Of a stretch of 64,000 nt of DNA, positions 59,151 to 64,000 are shown piece after piece; the stretch's first letter is position 1, and every line of letters starts with the position of its first letter. A program made the translations under genes and the position numbers. The notes below the pieces were generated by a model, which saw nothing but the letters and a program-made list of their open reading frames with translations, ran no database searches and had not been told where the DNA came from. This DNA comes from Anseranas semipalmata (Eukaryota > Chordata > Aves > Anseriformes > Anseranatidae): positions 63,230 to 127,229 of the forward strand of contig VXAA01004301.1 of the NCBI GenBank assembly GCA_013399115.1, in the 5' to 3' direction.

Positions 59151-62100
59151 TTTCTCCCATCTGTAGTCGTTCATGTCTGCCTTGGCCTGATGTTTGTTTA
59201 CATGTGCAGTGCCTATCATTGCCTTGACTGTCATTGCTTGTAATCTGGTTAATTACTCCGATATAAATAGTATTTTTATGGAGAATGCTTCTTGATATGA
59301 GAAATTGCAGCCCTGTAAAGTTCAGGCTTTCAGAATTCAGCTTTACAAAACCTTGATGTGCTGCCTGGAAGATACAGATTGTTTTGCTATTAGCCAAGAT
59401 GTCTGAGTTTTTGCCAGACTGATTTTTTTTCTTCCAGTCTTGTATCTACATCATGTTGCCTCTCTGGTTTTATGAATGGAATGTCATGTTCCGCATCTGC
59501 ATAAAGGTCCTTTCATCAGACGCTCCCTCTGTTCTCAAGACATTCACGGACTTTAATTTGGGGAAAAAATTCTTTGCAATAAATGACATTTTCCTTCCAT
59601 TATATTTCAGCTGTCCCAGATTTATGTGGAAAGATTACACATAACATCTTATAAGAATATGTACACTCACTATTCACACAGACAAAAACATTACAATGTA
59701 TTCTTTCTGCAGGGGAAGAGCTCTGGCTAGTCAGAGCAAATTACATCATGGGACTAAACAGTTTTTATCAAAATCCTGAATTGACAGAACTAATTTGCAA
59801 CACTTATGTGCTTTCCAAATCAAATTACCAGAAGACCAGATGCACAGCTCAAATAATTGCTGACTTTGCCACTGTCTTTTGCCTTTACCTCTTTTACAGA
59901 GTTTCTGGTAACATAAACATTTGCAGCCCAAACCTAGAAAGTCTTGTGGGAAATTGAACAAACTTTTTTTTGTCTTTCAGCAGCAGTTTGCTCATCCTTT
60001 TTTTTTTTTTTTGTTCCCAACATGTTAACAGATGTAAATATGAATCATATTTCATTCTCAGACTCCTTATAAAAATACACTCAGAACCAAAGTTTCTGAG
60101 TAATAAAAAAATTTTGGATGCATCTCCAAACCACAATGAAACACCCTATCCCCAAACGAGTCAAGGCTTGGCTTGCACACCTCTGTCTGAAAATGAGAGG
60201 GGAAATCTTTTGAATAGCGTTGCTGTTTATTTGTCTCTTACTTTACAGACAAACAGCACTGATAAACTTGTGTATGTGCATGGATGCGTGCTTCTAAGTG
60301 TGTATGTTCAGGTGTGTGCTTTCCTGTCCTCCTTATCTTCCCTGTCTGTGCTTTGTGACTGATCTGCAATGTAGACATTTTTGTGGTTTTAATGGCTAAA
60401 ACGAGCTGATACTCATTGTTTTCAGTCAGCTTCCTTCTCCCTCCTCCTCCCTGCACTTCAAACAAGATTCAGAATTAGGCTTTCTGAACTTGCTCCTACA
60501 CCAGCAAAGCCAGGATATATTGGTGATCTGGGGTTATATTTGGGGTACGGAGTCTGGTACAAGTTAGCATATCAGCCAGTACACAGAAACGGGTGCTGTG
60601 GGTTGGGTGTGAGGCTTGTTTAGTTATTGGAAGGCATTGTGCTGGCTTCAGGCTTGCTGTAGTGACCTATAAGACAGCACCCTTCATTTAAGGTCAAAAT
60701 CATTTGCTTTGGTTAATGATCTTGGGATGGATGGGCTACGTACCTTCCTAATAAAATAAAAAAGCTTGGGATGCGAGTCTGAGTACAGGCTGATATTGCA
60801 TGCTCATATTGTTTAAGATAAGCAGACCTTGTGGCCCAGTTTTATGTGCTAAGTAGCAATCACCCAAGTGTCTCAGGAACAGGACAGGCCAGGACCTGGT
60901 CCCAGTGGGCAGTGTGAGTGAGGACACCATTCTGGGAGGAGAAAACGCGTTCAGCTTGTGAATGTGAGCTGTGCTGTGCATTCATTTGGCCTCAGGGCCA
61001 GAGAACAGGTCTGGCCCATTTTATTTGGTAGTATAGGCATAGCTGTCGGTGTTTTCAATTGGAGCTTTGTATTCTGAATATTCTAGTTTGGGGCTCCACA
61101 CCCCCTTTTCCCTGTTAGCAATACAGTGTGGACACCCACGTTTAAGGGGTTAGATTTGATGCTATGAGCTGGCAAGCTTCAGTCTCACCTGCTGAAAAAA
61201 TCAGCTGCTTTGAACAGAAAGCTCTTAGAGTGGGCTTAATTAAGCACGGACTGTTTGACTTAACTGGGTTTCGATTGTAATGGGTTATTTTTTCTGGCAA
61301 GGAGCCAACATAGCAGAGGTTGTTTATTACATGTAAGCATTCACTTTCATCCTCCCTCACCAATTCACAAGCATCTTGCTATTGTATGTGACCCCGTGGC
61401 ACTGAAAGATTCCTGCTTTCTCTGTGGACCTTGCACGGACTAGAAGTGTGAGTCTTGTGTCCCCAGAGCTACAGGCATCCCAGGCAGTAGTGGGACCAGC
61501 AGCAGCAGTGGGAGGTCAGGGCGCGCAGCAGCATTTCAGAGGTGAGGAACAGGCCATTCCCCTGTAGTGCTTCCTTCCATGTCCTAAGCCTCCCGTCTTT
61601 GTTTAGAAATGAACCTTTAATTGCAATGGGATTTAATGAAAACTCTTCCAGGAAGAAAAGGGCAGTGCTATCACTTGGCTGTAAACGCTCTTGAGGAATT
61701 TCTCGTATGAATATCTGGGGGAGGGGGGACGACAAAAAACTTCCCTGAAACTTAGACAAGAACACTGAAAAATGGTTTTGGCTTCGTTGTGCTCTTTGCA
61801 TGCCCAAGACAAAGCTCTATATGCTGTCTTTATCCTCTAGATAAAGTATTAAAAAAAAAAAAAAAAAGAGAGAGGAGACAGCCATGATTAGCTTCTATGG
61901 GAAATATGCTTCTTTCTTTGATTATTTAGGGGTTTAATATTACTTTAGAATACATATCTGCACAAAGAAATGAGGAGATAGAGAGGTTTTGCTCTTCTGA
62001 ACTTGGTTTTCTAGACACGGCCCCCAGATATGAAGGGTAGCAATGTGTCACGCCTGCTTACGTAGCAAACCAGAGCAGAGCACATGTGTCCTGCTAGTTT

Positions 62101-64000
62101 TCTTTTCACACCAAATCCCCGTGTTCTGGGAATGCCCAGGACACCCCAGGCTTTATGTCATGAACTGAGTCATTTGAGGATTTTTCTGCTGTAACTACAG
62201 AACATTCATATAGAAAGATCTCTTGCTAGTGTTTGCTTTGTGTTTACCATGAACAAACAAGCCAGAGGAATATGTGGTCAGTGTGATGATGAGGAGTTGA
62301 AGTGAGGAGAAAAGCCAAAATGAGTGTAGGCATGATCAAAGCTTTACTCCATCGTGCATGCTAAAAGCACTTTCCCAGTTTTTATGGGAAATCTATTTAG
62401 GACCCTATGTTACCGGGAAAAGTTTTCAGCTCTGTAAGAGCAATGCAAAATATACGCTCATGTTAAATAAGAAGTTGGAAGCAAGGCCATCGTTACTGTT
62501 TTTCTTTTGCTTAGCTAATTTGAAAATGTAGGTTGCTGCAAAACTATCCCAGCTTTCTATCCATGGATTTGATTTTATTTTTTCCCCATAAATCACCTTA
62601 TTAGTGGGGGTGTGAGCAGGGAGGATGGGCAAGGAAGAAGCTGGAGGTCCCTTTCTGAAAGCACTAGCTGGCTGAGCTGAATGGGCTCAGCAGCTGGCAT
62701 GAGCTGTTTTTACAGGGAAACAGCAATTCCTTCACTGTGAATTGGAAGAAATAGTACCTCAGCAATGTGATTCTTAGTCATCCTGTGCTGCAAGATCATT
62801 TTTATGGAGCTTTTGTAACAACTGTTTATAACCAAAACTAAATCTAGTGTTGTTCCTATTTTTGCCTATGAATGGCTTGATGTAATGATGAGTAGGCTTT
62901 CTTCCTGTATAGAAGAGCTTTCTCTGTTGATTGTTTCTTTTTTCCACACTGGCAACTTCCAACTCGGTGGTCTTCCTATCTACATAGTTTGCATCCTCTA
63001 TCCGGGATACATGATGATGCAGGAAATTAAAAAAACAAAAACTAGAAGGAAAGCATAGTTCAGGAGATTTTTTTTTTATTTTTACCATTAGAATTGTTCT
63101 GTGATATAGTATAGCAGCAGTGAAGTACTCAATCTGTTGGGAAGCATACAATGATCAAGAAAATGCTTGATAAAACATCAGTTGATTTGTTACTGAACTT
63201 ACTGGAAGGAAAAAATCCTGTGACTTATCAGGCTTTATTACTTTGTATGGAAGCTGCTAGGGTAACTAAATGAGAAAGCAACTTAGATTTATGATAATTG
63301 ACACCATATGTATTCTGGAAAACCTCCTACATTCTTGCACAACTGAAGGATTCACCTAATGAATAAAGAAATAAAAAAATTCTTGAAAAGGGACTTGTGC
63401 TTAGTTTTTATACTCTCCTATTGGAATACGAAGCAGTTGGGACTGATTTTTTTTATCAATTGAAGATTTAGCCTATAACTTGTAAAGATCTAACAGTGGA
63501 AATGATTTAGAAATATATTTTCTTATATGAAATATTGTTCTTTAGACTTGACAAAATTGTACAGAAATTACCAACTTCTTATATTTATGGTCCACGAGGA
63601 GTTTCATTAATTCCTGTAGAATGATTTGGAAGAGAGGGTGTCAAAGTTGGGGCTGAACATTTTCCTCCTTCCCCTACAAGCTGTGCATAACATCTTAAAT
63701 GGGTGAGTGAACTCCACCTACCCAGCCATCTCATGAGTTGATGGCTCCTGCACCTGAGGATCTGACTTCTTGATTTAATTGTTCAAGGGTAACAAGTTGT
63801 TATAAGCACTTAGTAATTTGATCCCCAGGATGCCATTAGAGCTGTGTAAATAAGCATATGATCTGTGAGAGCTCACAGCACCCATGGTTTACAGCCAATT
63901 CATTTTAACTGTACTTGACAGGGCAAGTTTTGAAGGCTTTGTCAAAATGTAGAAGAAATACTTTGGGTGCCAGCCTATGGTAGGTACCACCTATTGGCAG
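59151..64000. other. Non-coding stretch to the end of the window
   Basis: No gene is recognised. Poly(T) lies at 59998-60012, poly(A) plus GA repeat at 61851-61876 and T10 at 63068-63077. Frames of up to 130 codons (59970-60362 plus, 62774-63151 minus) include homopolymer-encoded runs and no domain. The last 1.5 kb is AT-rich. Confidence 0.55.
61851..61876. repeat. Poly(A) tract followed by GA-rich tail
   Basis: Seventeen A are followed by GAGAGAGGA. It resembles the A13-N-GAGAGAGA tract at 3939-3960 in layout and orientation. Confidence 0.9.

Noticed and set aside
61851..61867. Poly(A) run as the tail of a processed pseudogene
   Set aside because: No coding-like sequence or polyadenylation signal lies upstream, and no target duplication is visible.
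1..64000. CRISPR arrays, bacterial operons, ribosome binding sites, mitochondrial insertions
   Set aside because: No regularly spaced direct repeats, prokaryotic gene organisation or recognisable mitochondrial gene segments are visible.

Overview
The window reads as vertebrate nuclear DNA, most likely from a bird. It is AT-rich, has no operon-like coding, and is studded with homopolymer tracts and old, decayed interspersed repeats. The best lineage marker is a diverged solo LTR at about 30.5-31.0 kb, in the minus orientation. It resembles an endogenous-retrovirus LTR family that I recognise as widespread in bird genomes. The remaining repeats are ancient amniote types: MIR-like CORE-SINE copies, and short imperfect palindromes with a CATTGACTTCAATGG-like core. 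No database search was possible, so the species and all repeat family names are recognition from memory.

I find no protein-coding gene, no convincing coding exon, no tRNA or rRNA gene and no CRISPR array. The longest open frames (207, 189, 179 and 162 codons) overlap repeats or low-complexity DNA, or have no recognisable domain. They are what chance gives in 64 kb. The window is best described as gene-poor intergenic or large-intron DNA.

Layout. 1-8.6 kb: unremarkable DNA with one MIR-like fragment (about 1.8 kb), a G-rich G4-type run (4.16 kb), an old palindromic repeat (7.5 kb) and a minus-strand coding-like ORF of unknown meaning (7.85-8.07 kb). 8.6-11 kb: an X-box (RFX) plus CRE-like motif pair (8.69 kb), the longest MIR-like copy (8.87-9.08 kb), a palindromic repeat (9.94 kb), and an AT-rich stretch with a perfect 10-bp inverted repeat next to a YY1-type site (10.6 kb). 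11-20 kb: AT-rich DNA with an AAT microsatellite (18.5 kb). 20.5-22.2 kb: a MIR copy, a cluster of palindromic repeat copies and a perfect 26-bp alternating TA/CG palindrome. 22-30 kb: poly(T) tracts and no genes. 30.5-31.1 kb: the LTR and an abutting CpG-dense patch. 34.9-36.9 kb: two oppositely oriented MIR copies and two palindromic repeats. 37-53 kb: mostly unannotated DNA with many poly(T) runs, a CpG-dense patch and two palindromic repeats. 53-64 kb: further MIR fragments and an 18-base assembly gap inside a T tract.

Nothing here supports a new multi-gene system. The points worth checking are the RFX/CRE pair, the inverted repeat with the YY1 site, the density of ancient MIR and palindromic repeats, the 26-bp palindrome, and the CpG-dense patch beside the LTR.
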